A stretch of DNA of 64,000 bases from Frigoribacterium sp. PhB160 (GTDB lineage Bacteria; Actinomycetota; Actinomycetes; Actinomycetales; Microbacteriaceae). Shown piece by piece: positions 42,552 to 51,294 of the stretch. Positions within the stretch are counted from its first letter, which is position 1. Each line of letters starts with the position of its first letter. The position numbers and the translations under genes were made by a program. Under the pieces are notes generated by a model. It saw nothing but the letters and a program-made list of their open reading frames with translations, searched no databases and was not told the DNA's origin. The stretch spans positions 434,001-498,000 of the forward strand of contig NZ_RKIE01000001.1 in the NCBI RefSeq assembly GCF_003751785.1, written 5' to 3'.

Positions 42552-43050
42552 GAGTCAAGACGAACTGGTCATCGACCTCGACACCTCCGTCGGCTACCTC
42601 CTCAAGGAGGCCGCGAGCGCCCTCCGTGCCGCGATGGAGGACGTGCTCCGCCCGCTCGGCATGACCGTCACCCATTACTCGTGCCTCGAGCTGCTCGCGC
42701 AGCGCCCCGGCTCGTCGAACTCCGACCTCGCCCGCGGCGCCTTCGTCACTCGCCAGTCGATGAACGTGCTGCTGCAGCAGCTCGAGCGCGACGGCGTCGT
42801 GACCAGGGCTCCGGAGGCGCGGGTCGGCCGAGCCCTGCCCACCCGCCTCACCGACGCAGGTCGTTCCGCGCTCGCCGAGGCGTCGGCCGCGGTGCGCGGC
42901 GTCGAGCTCCGCATGCTCGAGGGCCTGTCGGCGAGCGAGCAGTCGCAGGCGTTCCGCACCCTGCGGGGCATGACCCGTGCCCTCCGCGGCGAGGGCACGG
43001 GGGGCGACGCGGCGGACGCGACGGACGCGCCCGACCGGCCCGCGAACTGA
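42550..43050 (+). CDS. MarR-family transcriptional regulator
   Basis: 166 residues. Winged helix at about 35-105: THYSCLELLAQRPGSSNSDLAR, FVTRQSMNVLLQQLERDGVV and the wing with RVGRALPTRLTDAGR. Dimer helices on both sides. An Asp/Ala-rich tail ends the protein. It likely represses itself and the divergent VOC gene through the two palindromes. The start codon lies in an operator with no ribosome site before it. Confidence 0.92.
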   Translation: MSQDELVIDLDTSVGYLLKEAASALRAAMEDVLRPLGMTVTHYSCLELLAQRPGSSNSDLARGAFVTRQSMNVLLQQLERDGVVTRAPEARVGRALPTRLTDAGRSALAEASAAVRGVELRMLEGLSASEQSQAFRTLRGMTRALRGEGTGGDAADATDAPDRPAN

Positions 43051-43117
43051 CCGGCCCGGGGCTGAGCTCGTCCCGGCAGCGCACCCCGCGCCTCCTCATC
43101 GCTCCGCGCCGGCGCCG

Positions 43118-44587
43118 TCAGCGACCGGCCGCGTACCGGTCGGCGACCTGCGACGCCGTCAGGGCCGCGTCGGACACGCTCGTCCCGTCGAGGTCGCCCT
43201 CGTAGTGCGCCGTCGTCGGCACGGAGGGCCACGCGCCCCCGAGGGTGTCGTAGCCGATGCGCCAGTAGCCGGTGATGGGCTCGGCCTGCGTCTGCGGTGA
43301 GGAGGCCACCGCGACGCCGTCGACGTAGAGCACGATGCCGTCCGGCCCCATGCTCACGGTCGCCTGGTGCCACCGGCCGTCGGTGTACGACGACGGGCTG
43401 GTGACCGTGTAGTGCTGGGTCCGGTAGACGCCGAAGACGAGCTGCCCCGAGTTCGTCAGGTAGAGGTGCCGGTCGTACTGCCCCGACCCGGAGGAGCGCG
43501 CGTTGCCGAAGCCGACGAGCTTGCCGCCGGTCGTCGTGGTCGTGCGGAACCAGGTCTCGATGCTGAACACCTGGGGGGCGAGGTACTGCTCGGCCGTCGT
43601 CACCTGCCCGGTCGCCCCGTCGAGCCGCAGGTAGGGGTTCTCGCCCGAGCCGCAGCTCGCGCTCGTGATCTGCGCCCCGCCGACCAGCGTCCCGTCGCGG
43701 CGGCTCGGCCCGGAGTCGCGCACCGGCCCGCTCGCGCTGTCGGCGTAGAGGTAGGCGAAGTGCGCCGGGCTCGGCACGGTCCGGTCGAAGCAGGGGAAGC
43801 GCGCCGTGGTCGCCGTCGCGGCGCTCGCCGTCGACCCGGCGAACGCGGCGTGGGTCGACCCGACGACGAGGAAGAGCACCGCGACCCCGGCCACCACCCC
43901 GACGACCACGCCCGAGACGCGTCGCGCCCGGCCCCAGCCGGTCACGGGCGGTCGTGCCCGGTGCCGGCCGAGGGCGAGCGGGTCGACGACGTCGTCCTCG
44001 TCGCGCGGCTCGAGGCGGGTCAGCGCCAGCAGCACGAGCACGGCGAGCGACACGACGCCGATGCCCAGGGCACGCTCGCCGCCGCTCCAGAGCATGGCCG
44101 AGCCGATCGCGGGCACCCGCAGCACGCCGGCGCCGTGGACGGCGTCGGGCGCGACGAGCGTCGAGTCGGCCGTGGCGTTGGCGTCGCCGCGCAGTCGCAG
44201 CAGCCCGTCGTCGGTGACGTCGACGAGCCGGTGGAGGCGCAGCTCGCCCGGGCGGTCGGGGTCGTCCACCAGCAATACCTGACCCACGTCGAGGGCGTCG
44301 GCCGCCACGGGCATGGCGACCACCACGTCCCCCGCGACGATCCGCGGCTGCATCGAGCCGGAGACCACGGTCGTCGGGCTCCAGCCCCACAGCGCCGGTG
44401 CGGCCGCCCCGATCAGGAGGCACGCGGCCGTGAGCAGCACCACCCGCGCCCCGGTGGCGATCGCGAGGGCGAGCCACCACGGCAGGGCGAGGGCGGAGGC
44501 GCGGGACGCCGCCGACCGGTCCGAGGCGCGCTCGACGGCGGCGTCGCGCGGGGCGTCGCCGAACGGGCTCAGGGCGTCGGAGGTCAT
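43118..44587 (-). CDS. SipW-type signal peptidase I fused to a LamG domain
   Basis: 489 residues. Residues about 45-200 are an S26B signal peptidase of the ER/SipW type: nucleophile Ser 78 in SGSMQP, His 119 in LRLHRL in place of the bacterial Lys, and RGDANATAD (about 133-141). Helices flank it (about 48-68, 165-185). A second membrane helix (about 225-245, GVVVGVVAGVAVLFLVVGS) leads to an outer LamG/concanavalin-like domain (about 280-480: ETWFRTTTTTGGKLVGFGN, GRWHQATVSMGPDGIVLYVDG). It follows a TasA-like gene on the same strand, its probable substrate. The joining of protease and LamG is unusual. Confidence 0.85.
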   Translation of the reverse strand: MTSDALSPFGDAPRDAAVERASDRSAASRASALALPWWLALAIATGARVVLLTAACLLIGAAAPALWGWSPTTVVSGSMQPRIVAGDVVVAMPVAADALDVGQVLLVDDPDRPGELRLHRLVDVTDDGLLRLRGDANATADSTLVAPDAVHGAGVLRVPAIGSAMLWSGGERALGIGVVSLAVLVLLALTRLEPRDEDDVVDPLALGRHRARPPVTGWGRARRVSGVVVGVVAGVAVLFLVVGSTHAAFAGSTASAATATTARFPCFDRTVPSPAHFAYLYADSASGPVRDSGPSRRDGTLVGGAQITSASCGSGENPYLRLDGATGQVTTAEQYLAPQVFSIETWFRTTTTTGGKLVGFGNARSSGSGQYDRHLYLTNSGQLVFGVYRTQHYTVTSPSSYTDGRWHQATVSMGPDGIVLYVDGVAVASSPQTQAEPITGYWRIGYDTLGGAWPSVPTTAHYEGDLDGTSVSDAALTASQVADRYAAGR

Positions 44588-44632
44588 GGCAGCGGTGGCG
44601 GCTCAGCCGTCTCGGGTGGGCGACGGCGCCGG

Positions 44633-45256
44633 TCAGCGCGTCTGCGCCTCCCAGGTGAAGGCGACGGCGGCCTTCGAGTCCTGGCTCGTGTTCGGCGTCG
44701 TCGACTTGAGCGAGTAGGTGAACTTGAAGGTGCGCGACTCGGGGGCGGTGCCCGTGGGCGCGAAAGTGACGGCGCCGGTCGCGTAGCCGGTGCGCTGTGC
44801 GCCGAAGTCGGCGAGGGTGCCGGAGAAGACCTGGCTCTCGTCGCGCGTGCCGTCCGCCGACGTCGACGGCGTGAAGCCGGTGCACGAGGCCGACGAGCCG
44901 CCGGTGCCCTGCGTCACGACGAGGTCGAGGTACGACGACAGCTGGTTCGTGGTCGTCGCGCCCGTGCCGTAGAGGCGCACCGTCGAGGGAGCGCTGCCCT
45001 TCGACGTGACGGTGATGCACTTCGTGCCGGTGTCGCCGGGCACGAGGTTCGAGGCGGTGAAGAGCGCCGCGTCGGAGTCGTCGTCGACGAGCTGCACGGA
45101 GCCCGTCGACCAGTTGCTCGTCGGGTTCGCGGTGACGGCCGAGAAGGCCGAGTACGAGGCGGTCGAGATCAGCGCGCCGGAGGCGATGACGGCGACGGGC
45201 AGGGCTGCCCAGCGGGCACGACGCGTCCAGCGGGCGCGACGGATGGATCGAGACAT
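44633..45256 (-). CDS. TasA/CalY-like exported protein (SipW-dependent type)
   Basis: 207 residues. An Arg-rich start and hydrophobic segment (AALPVAVIASGALISTASYSAFSA) form the longer signal typical of SipW substrates, with SAFSA resembling the camelysin/TasA cleavage zone. The mature part has FTASNLVPGDTGTKCITVTSKGSAPSTV, the TasA-like beta-sandwich. In Bacillus such proteins make matrix fibres. It is followed by the SipW-LamG gene, in the same operon. Start ATG 45256 has AAGGA about nine bases upstream. Confidence 0.82.
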   Translation of the reverse strand: MSRSIRRARWTRRARWAALPVAVIASGALISTASYSAFSAVTANPTSNWSTGSVQLVDDDSDAALFTASNLVPGDTGTKCITVTSKGSAPSTVRLYGTGATTTNQLSSYLDLVVTQGTGGSSASCTGFTPSTSADGTRDESQVFSGTLADFGAQRTGYATGAVTFAPTGTAPESRTFKFTYSLKSTTPNTSQDSKAAVAFTWEAQTR

Positions 45257-45482
45257 GTCGGGGATGTCCTTCGGGTGGTGGGCCGCCGCGCTCCCGGGTG
45301 ACACGGTTCGGGCGGAGCTCGGACGGCGCGGTGCGGTCAGGTGAGTGGCAAGCTACGCGGGCGACGCTGCGCGGGATGTCCCCAGTCCTGGGGGCCGCAG
45401 CCGTACCCCACCCGTCTCACCCGTTCCGGGCCCCGCCGTTCCGGGCCTCGCGGTCGCGAGGTGGGCTGAGAAATGATCAGGA

Positions 45483-46388
45483 CTAGGAGGCGCGGACCTG
45501 CGCTCCGAGGACATCGCGCACGGTCGTCCACTCGTGCGGACCCCATCGGTCGACGTCGACGTGACGCAGCTGCGCCTGGCCGCTGAACATGCTCACGAAG
45601 TACTGCATGCCCTGCCAGGCGGGGAAGGTCGCGGACTCGTCACGCGACACGAGGCGCCCGATCTTGCTCATGGCCGAGAGGGTCCCGGCCGTCCCGGCCC
45701 ACTGCAGGGCGAAGCGCGTGCCGGTGAGCTCGGTCATGATCTCGGCGACCTGGCGGGCCGAGAGCGTCGAGCCGGCGATCTCGACGACGCGCGGAGCGTC
45801 GGGGTCGAGGGCGGCGAGGGCGGCGACACGGGCCGTGTCGTCCTTCGTCGTGAAGTCGAGCAGCTGGTCAGGGGACGACCAGTAGAGGACGCGGTGGCGG
45901 GAGAAGAGGATCATCGGGGCGTCGCCGGTCAGCAGTTCGGTGAACATCCCGTTGAGCACGGAGGTCGCCCGGATCGGCGCCGCGTCGACGTCGGCCGCGA
46001 ACTCGCGCCGCAGCTCGAAGTTGCGGTTGCTGTCGACGGCGATCGACCGGTAGTCGGCCGACCAGTCGGAGGGCATGAAGCGCGGCACGCCGGCCTCGAC
46101 GGCGGCGGCGAGCAGGGCCCGCTGGGCGTCGACGACGACGTCGCGCACGCCGCTGACGGCCGAGACGACGACGTCGACGCCGCGGGCGGCGGCGACGAGC
46201 GCGGCGTGGTCGTCGTAGGCGGCGGTGACGACGTCGACGCGGTCGTCGTCGCCGAAGAGATCGGCGGCGGTGCCGCTGCCGGGCCGCGTCAGCACGCGCA
46301 CGTGGACGTCGTCGTGCCCGAGCAGCTCGCGGACGATGCGCCGGCCGAGGTCGCCGGTGGCGCCCGCGACGAGGAGGGTGGTGGTCAT
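45483..46388 (-). CDS. NmrA-like NAD(P)-binding protein
   Basis: 301 residues, atypical SDR. LLVAGATGDLGRRIVREL gives the dinucleotide motif GATGDLG (about 8-14), and VDVVVSAVSGVRDV and VPRFMPSDWSADY follow the isoflavone-reductase/NmrA pattern. These proteins act as redox sensors or reductases. ATG 46388 has weak ribosome-site context. Upstream on the same strand is a small lipid- or membrane-anchored protein. Confidence 0.88.
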   Translation of the reverse strand: MTTTLLVAGATGDLGRRIVRELLGHDDVHVRVLTRPGSGTAADLFGDDDRVDVVTAAYDDHAALVAAARGVDVVVSAVSGVRDVVVDAQRALLAAAVEAGVPRFMPSDWSADYRSIAVDSNRNFELRREFAADVDAAPIRATSVLNGMFTELLTGDAPMILFSRHRVLYWSSPDQLLDFTTKDDTARVAALAALDPDAPRVVEIAGSTLSARQVAEIMTELTGTRFALQWAGTAGTLSAMSKIGRLVSRDESATFPAWQGMQYFVSMFSGQAQLRHVDVDRWGPHEWTTVRDVLGAQVRAS

Positions 46389-46452
46389 GGGGCTCCGTCC
46401 GTGGCCGCCGGGGTGGAGGGGGCCACCGACAGTCTGCTCGCAGCGGGCGCGG

Positions 46453-46887
46453 TCACGCCCCGCGGCAGGCGTAGTCGTCGCCGAAGGCCTCGTGCACGCG
46501 CGCGATCGCCTCGGCGCTGCCCCACTCGTCGGCGGCGTCGCAGTCTGCCCCGGCTCGGGAGGCGTAGAGGCCGAAGACGCCGACCCCGACGTAGCTGTAG
46601 GTCGTCTGGCCCACGGTCGTCGCGCCCGTGCCCGGGTCCTGCTCGGGGAGGTCGAGCGTGGCACCGTCGGGGAAGACGAGCGGCACGCCGTGGGGCGTGC
46701 ACGCAGGACGTTCGTCGGTGACGAGCGACCCGACCTCGACGGGCTCGAAGGTGGAGCAGAGGGGGATGTCGGCCTCGGCGCCGGAGAGGCTGAGGACACC
46801 CGTGCCCGGTCCCGAGGCGCGGACGGCGACGACGAGCAGCACGAGGCAGAGCACGACCGCGGCCGCGATCCCGGCGAGCACCTTCAT
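46453..46887 (-). CDS. Small membrane-anchored extracytoplasmic protein
   Basis: 144 residues. An N-terminal hydrophobic helix (about 3-24, VLAGIAAAVVLCLVLLVVAV) could be an anchor or uncleaved signal. The rest has four Cys (IPLCSTF, PACTPHG, ADCDAADEW, YACRGA) that could form two disulfides. Family not recognised. Leaderless start after a TACGGT box. Confidence 0.65.
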   Translation of the reverse strand: MKVLAGIAAAVVLCLVLLVVAVRASGPGTGVLSLSGAEADIPLCSTFEPVEVGSLVTDERPACTPHGVPLVFPDGATLDLPEQDPGTGATTVGQTTYSYVGVGVFGLYASRAGADCDAADEWGSAEAIARVHEAFGDDYACRGA

Positions 46888-46893
46888 GGGTCG

Positions 46894-46899
46894 ACCGTA
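46894..46899 (-). promoter_or_regulatory. -10 box of a likely leaderless transcript
   Basis: On the minus strand TACGGT lies six bases before ATG 46887. Confidence 0.5.
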
Positions 46900-46941
46900 C
46901 TGCTGCGCGGGCGGTGTCCGGGCCTGACAGGATCGACCCCG

Positions 46942-47496
46942 ATGACGATCACGACCGCGCCCTGGCAGCACCCCGACCGTGCGCTCCCTCGGGTGCACCT
47001 CGACGTCGTGCCCGAGGGCGTCCTCCACGCGCTGGCCGCGGGCGAGCCCGTGCCGGCCGACGTCGTCCCGCCGTACCTCGCCGGGCCGGAGTGCGCGAGC
47101 CTCTGGCGGATGCGCAGTCGGCAGATCCTCGAGGCGCCTGCCGACGCCCCGTGGGTGACCCGGTTCATCGTCGACCCGACCGTGGGCGTCCCCGTCGGGG
47201 TGGCCGGCTTCCACGGCCCGCCCGACGCGGCGGGCATGGTCGAGGTGGGCTACCGGGTCGACCCGGCCCACCGACGACGCGGCCACGCCCGTCGGGCGCT
47301 CGAGATCCTGCTCGCGGTGGCCCGCGACCATCCCGACGTGCACACCGTCCGCGCGACGATCAGCCCCGACAACCTCGCGTCGCGCGCGCTCGTCGTCGAC
47401 CACGGGTTCGTCGAGGAGGGCGAGCAGTGGGACGACGAGGACGGCCTCGAGATCGTCTTCGAGGTCTCGGTCGACGGGGTGTCGGCCGGTACCTAG
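46942..47496 (+). CDS. GNAT-family N-acetyltransferase
   Basis: 184 residues. The acetyl-CoA loop is VGYRVDPAHRRRGHARRALE (R-R-R-G-H-A), with ATISPDNLASRALVVDHGF as the C-terminal motif, of the RimJ/RimL-like group (PDNLAS). It starts 54 bases from the divergent small membrane protein. The acceptor is unknown. Confidence 0.9.
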   Translation: MTITTAPWQHPDRALPRVHLDVVPEGVLHALAAGEPVPADVVPPYLAGPECASLWRMRSRQILEAPADAPWVTRFIVDPTVGVPVGVAGFHGPPDAAGMVEVGYRVDPAHRRRGHARRALEILLAVARDHPDVHTVRATISPDNLASRALVVDHGFVEEGEQWDDEDGLEIVFEVSVDGVSAGT

Positions 47497-47555
47497 GTAC
47501 CACCCGGGCGAGAGGTCGGGCCCTGGGTCCGACGACCGGACCCCCTCTCGATTCC

Positions 47556-47561
47556 TAGCGT
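47556..47561 (+). promoter_or_regulatory. -10 box close to the DUF998-like start
   Basis: TAGCGT lies six bases before ATG 47568. CGGAGG fills the gap, but it would fall outside the transcript if initiation follows the usual spacing. Confidence 0.5.
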
Positions 47562-47567
47562 CGGAGG

Positions 47568-48266
47568 ATGCTCACGCACACCTCCTCGACCCTCCTCCGA
47601 TCCGTCGTCGCCGCCGCCGGCTGCGCGACCGCTGCCGCCGCGATCGTCCTGATCTGGGCGCTGCGGGGTCAGGTCGACCGGGCCGTCTACGTGAGCGAGC
47701 TCGGCGCCGACGGCGAGCCGACCGCCGCGCTCTTCGAGGTCGCCCTGCTCCTCGTCGTGCTCGGCGGGGCCTGCGTCGCGTGGGCCGGCCGCGGCGTCCG
47801 GGCGTCGGTCCGCCTGCTCGGCGCCTGGACCGTGTCGACGTCGATCGGGGTGGCCGCCGCCCTCTTCCTCGTCGCCTCGCAGGTGCCGTGCACCGCGGGG
47901 TGCCCGCTCCCGGTCGGCCCCTCGGCCACGCTGCAGGACGCCGTCCACACCTCGTCGGCCGTGCTGGCCTTCGCCGCGGCGTGCGTCGCGATGCTGCAGG
48001 CGTCGTTCGCCGCCGGCCACCGTGCGCTGCGGGTGCTCTCGATGTCGTGCGGCCTGCTCGTGGCGCTCGTGGCCGCCGCGGGCGGCGTCCTCTCCCTGCT
48101 GCGCTTCGCCACGGAGGTCGGCGGGGTGCTCGAGTTCGTCGCCACCTCGGTCGCGATCTGCTGGCTCGTCGTGTTCGGCGGGTCGACGGTCGCTCGCGCA
48201 GGCCGGCCCGCGGCCCAGGTCGTGGCCCCGGGGCCCCGCCGCGCCGCCGCGCCGACGGCTGCGTAG
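47568..48266 (+). CDS. DUF998-like integral membrane protein
   Basis: 232 residues, about six hydrophobic helices. The layout (an N-terminal helix, a short outer loop with YVSELGADGEPTAALF, and then regular helices) fits the DUF998 family of unknown role. Immediately upstream of a two-component system, and possibly its sensory partner or target. Confidence 0.68.
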   Translation: MLTHTSSTLLRSVVAAAGCATAAAAIVLIWALRGQVDRAVYVSELGADGEPTAALFEVALLLVVLGGACVAWAGRGVRASVRLLGAWTVSTSIGVAAALFLVASQVPCTAGCPLPVGPSATLQDAVHTSSAVLAFAAACVAMLQASFAAGHRALRVLSMSCGLLVALVAAAGGVLSLLRFATEVGGVLEFVATSVAICWLVVFGGSTVARAGRPAAQVVAPGPRRAAAPTAA

Positions 48267-48269
48267 GGT
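48264..48269 (+). promoter_or_regulatory. -10 box of a likely leaderless transcript
   Basis: TAGGGT lies seven bases before ATG 48277, the original start of the histidine kinase. It overlaps the DUF998 stop. Confidence 0.5.
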
Positions 48270-48276
48270 CGTGGTC

Positions 48277-48593
48277 ATGCCCGCTCGACGACCCCCGGCC
48301 GCGGGTGACGTGCCCGTCGGCGCCACCGCCGACGTGCACCTCGACGTGCGGTCGGACCTGCCGGAGGCGCCGCGACCGCCCGGTGCGCTGCGAGCCCTCC
48401 TGAGGCGCCACCCCCTCGCGGTCGACGTCCTCGTCGCGGTCGCCTACGTCGTCGTCACGGCGTTCGGCCTCGCGAGCACCTACCTCGCCACCGGCGACGG
48501 GCGACCGCTCGGCGTCGACGTCGCGCTCGCCGTCTGCCTGGGGCGTCGGCCGCGGCGCTGCTCGTCCGTCGACGGCGTCCCCGCGCGGCGTTC
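48277..48593 (+). pseudogene. Histidine kinase N-terminal part, out of frame with its catalytic part
   Basis: From ATG 48277 the frame reads a normal kinase N-terminus (LRALLRRHPLAVDVLVAVAYVVVTAFGLAST) up to CLG at 48541-48543, then changes into Arg/Ser-rich nonsense. The sense continues one frame over as ASAAALLV then AAFVVIGLATVTS. Adding one G to the GGGG run at 48540-48543 would restore a protein of about 439 residues. It is either a real mutation or a sequence error. Confidence 0.75.
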
Positions 48594-49595
48594 GTGGTCA
48601 TCGGCCTCGCCACCGTCACGTCCACCGTCGTCGACTCGGGCCTCGACCCCCTCGGCGTCTCGCTCGCCCTCTACGCGCTCGCCGTCCACCGCTCCGATCG
48701 CAGCGCCTGGATCGGCCTGGGCGTCTCGGTGCTCGGGGGCGGCCTCGCCGTCGCGCTCTCCGGCGTCCTCCACGGCGACGGGACGCGCAGCGGGGTCGCC
48801 CTGCTCAGCCCGGTCTTCGTGCTGGTCACCCTCGTGGCCGTGCTCGTCGGGGTGACGGTCGGCGGTCGGCGTCGCTACGTCGCCGCCCTCGTCGACCGGG
48901 CGGAGCGCCTCGCCCGGGAGCAGCAGCAGCGCGAGCAGCTCGCCGCCGCCGCCGAGCGCGCCCGGATGACCCGCGAGGTGCACGACATCGTGGCGCACGG
49001 CATCTCCGTCATGGTGTCCCTCGCCGACGGCGCGGACGCCATCGCCGACAAGGACCCGCGTCGCTCCCGTGAGGCGATGACGCACATCGTCGAGGTCGGG
49101 CAGCGGTCCCTGGCCGACATGAGGCGCCTCCTCGGGGCCACCGACGAGGCCGGCGCCGCCGCGGCCGCCGAGCTGCAGCCCGCACCGACCCTCGACGGCC
49201 TGCCAGCCCTCGTCGAGTCGTACCGGGCCGCCGGCCTGCCCGTCGTGCTCGAGTCCCGGGGCGAGACCCGGCACTCGGAGGGAGTGCAGGCCGCGACGTA
49301 CCGCATCGTCCAGGAGGCGCTGACGAACGCCCTGCGGCACGCCGTCGCCCCGGAGGAGGTGCGGGTCGAGCTCGACCTCGGGACGGTCGTCCGCCTCGCC
49401 GTGACCGACGACGGGCGGGGCGACGACGCCGACGGGGCCGACCGACACCCTGCCGTGGGGCGGGGCTCGGGCCGGGGCCTCCTCGGCATGCGCGAACGCG
49501 CGCGCATGGTCGGCGGCTCCGTCGAGGCCGGCCCGGTGCCGGGAGGCGGCTGGCGCGTGCACGTCGAGCTCGAGCCCGGGGAGGGCACCCGATGA
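48594..49595 (+). CDS. DesK/NarX-family sensor histidine kinase, catalytic part
   Basis: Open frame of 333 residues from GTG 48594. Two or three membrane helices remain (about 1-85), then the HisKA_3 dimer domain with the phospho-acceptor His 130 in TREVHDIVAHGISVMV, and the ATPase domain with YRIVQEALTNALRHA (N box), VTDDGRG and GRGLLGMRERA (G boxes). The stop overlaps the response regulator start. If the upstream frameshift is real, translation would need to restart here, giving a sensor that lacks its first helices. Confidence 0.82.
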   Translation: MVIGLATVTSTVVDSGLDPLGVSLALYALAVHRSDRSAWIGLGVSVLGGGLAVALSGVLHGDGTRSGVALLSPVFVLVTLVAVLVGVTVGGRRRYVAALVDRAERLAREQQQREQLAAAAERARMTREVHDIVAHGISVMVSLADGADAIADKDPRRSREAMTHIVEVGQRSLADMRRLLGATDEAGAAAAAELQPAPTLDGLPALVESYRAAGLPVVLESRGETRHSEGVQAATYRIVQEALTNALRHAVAPEEVRVELDLGTVVRLAVTDDGRGDDADGADRHPAVGRGSGRGLLGMRERARMVGGSVEAGPVPGGGWRVHVELEPGEGTR

Positions 49596-50248
49596 GCGAC
49601 GCCACCACGGTCCTGCTGGTCGACGACCAGGAGCTCGTCCGGCACGGCCTGCGCATGATCGTCGAGTCCACCGACGACCTGGCCGTCGTCGGCGAGGCGG
49701 GCACCGGCGAGGAGGCCCTCGTGGCCGTCGCGTCGCTGCGACCCGACGTCGTCGTGATGGACGTCCGCATGCCGGGCATGGACGGCATCGAGGCGACGCG
49801 ACGCCTCACCCACGAGCACCCCGCGAGCCGGGTGCTGATCCTCACCACCTTCGACCTCGACGAGTACGCGTTCAGCGGCCTCCGGGCCGGTGCCAGCGGG
49901 TTCCTCGTCAAGAACGCCCCGCGGGCCGAGCTGCTGGCGGGCATCCGGGCGGTCGCCGCCGGCGACGCGGTGGTCTCGCCGCGAGCGACGCGGGCGCTCC
50001 TCGACGTCGCCGTGCCGCGCCTCCCTCGCGCTGCCGTGGCGCCGTCGGCCCTGTTCGGCGGCCTCACCGAGCGCGAGAACGACGTCTTCGTCGCCGTCGC
50101 GCAGGGGCTGACGAACACCGAGATCGCCGATCGGCTCGTGCTCAGCGAGTCGACGGTCAAGACGCACGTCGGACGCGTGCTGGCCAAGCTCGACCTCCGT
50201 GACCGGGTCCAGATCGTCATCCTCGCCTACGAGCACGGCGTGGTCTGA
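49592..50248 (+). CDS. NarL/FixJ-family response regulator
   Basis: 218 residues. Receiver domain (about 5-120) with LVDDQELVRHG, phospho-acceptor Asp 57 in VVVMDVRMPGMDG, and Lys in GFLVKNAPRAELL. LuxR-type HTH at about 150-212: LTERENDVFVAVAQGLTNTEIADRLVLSES, then TVKTHVGRVLAKLDLRDR. Coupled to the kinase by ATGA. Confidence 0.93.
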   Translation: MSDATTVLLVDDQELVRHGLRMIVESTDDLAVVGEAGTGEEALVAVASLRPDVVVMDVRMPGMDGIEATRRLTHEHPASRVLILTTFDLDEYAFSGLRAGASGFLVKNAPRAELLAGIRAVAAGDAVVSPRATRALLDVAVPRLPRAAVAPSALFGGLTERENDVFVAVAQGLTNTEIADRLVLSESTVKTHVGRVLAKLDLRDRVQIVILAYEHGVV

Positions 50249-50341
50249 GCGACCCCGGGCGACAGGTCGAACGGGACGGTTCGGATCACTTCCGCAGCTT
50301 CTCCCGGGGGTCTCCACATCGCCACCCAGCACGATGGGCGG

Positions 50342-51280
50342 ATGCCCGACTTCAAGCGCCTCCTGGGCGCCGCCGCGAAAGCGCTCGGCGACTCGAACTC
50401 GTCCTCGTCCCCCTCCTCGTCGTCAGCGGACCGGTCCGGCCAGCATCGACCGGCAGGCAGCTCCGGCGGAGACTGGCGAGACCTCGTCCGGACCGCCGCT
50501 GACAGGCTCACAGGCGACGAGGGTGGACGAGGAGGCGCGGTGCGACAGCAGCCGACCGCACAGCCCACGCAGCAGGCCGCCCCCGACCAGGCCGGTCAGC
50601 GACGGGCCCGCCCCCAGGACGGAGCCGGCTCGGCACCGCGGGCCTCCGAGGCCGACCGCGTCGCCCTGGGCAAGTACGACTACCTGCTCCGCACCGCGGA
50701 GCCCGATCAGCTCGAGCAGGTGCACCGTGACGCCTTCGCGCGGCTGACCCCGCAGCAGCGCGAGCTCGTGCAGGCGCGCCTCGCCGAGGAGCTGCCCGCC
50801 CACGAGCAGCCCCGCAGCGGCAGCACCGACGATCTCGCGCGGGCCGCGACCCGCGGCGAGACCGTGCACCCCGGACTCATGCAGCGCGTCTTCGGCGGGC
50901 GGGGCCGCGACGGCGGGGCGGCGACCGCACCGCGCTCGGGCTCCGGCGCGGGCAGGTTCGCCGCCGGTGCCGCGACCGGGGTCGGCGTCGCCGCCCTCGG
51001 CGGTCTCGCGCTCGCCGTGGCGGGGGGCGCTGCCGTCAGCAGCGTCGCGGCCCCGCTCCTGTCCGGTGCCCTCGCGGACGGCGTCGACTTCGGCGGCCTG
51101 GCCGAGAACTTCGGGCTCGAGGGCATCACCGGCCTCACCGACGGGCTCGGCGGCCTGACCGAGGGCGTCGACGGCTTCGCGCAGGGCGGCGAGGACTACC
51201 TCACCGGCCTCGGCGACCAGGTCGGCGGTCTCGGCGAGGGCTTCTCGATCCCCGGGCTCGGCGACCTCTTCGACCGGTAG
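50342..51280 (+). CDS. Hypothetical protein with conserved helical domain and Gly-rich tail
   Basis: 312 residues. A Ser/Gln-rich disordered N-terminus (about 20-100), a charged helical region (about 103-160: LGKYDYLLRTAEPDQLEQVHRDAF, LTPQQRELVQARLAEELPAHEQ), then a hydrophobic Ala/Gly segment (about 205-240) that may cross the membrane, and a Gly/Leu/Asp repeat tail (GGLTEGVDGF, GGEDYLTGLGDQVGGLG). I know of similar helical domains in actinobacterial hypothetical proteins but no function. Confidence 0.65.
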   Translation: MPDFKRLLGAAAKALGDSNSSSSPSSSSADRSGQHRPAGSSGGDWRDLVRTAADRLTGDEGGRGGAVRQQPTAQPTQQAAPDQAGQRRARPQDGAGSAPRASEADRVALGKYDYLLRTAEPDQLEQVHRDAFARLTPQQRELVQARLAEELPAHEQPRSGSTDDLARAATRGETVHPGLMQRVFGGRGRDGGAATAPRSGSGAGRFAAGAATGVGVAALGGLALAVAGGAAVSSVAAPLLSGALADGVDFGGLAENFGLEGITGLTDGLGGLTEGVDGFAQGGEDYLTGLGDQVGGLGEGFSIPGLGDLFDR

Positions 51281-51294
51281 CAACCGCCGGGACG

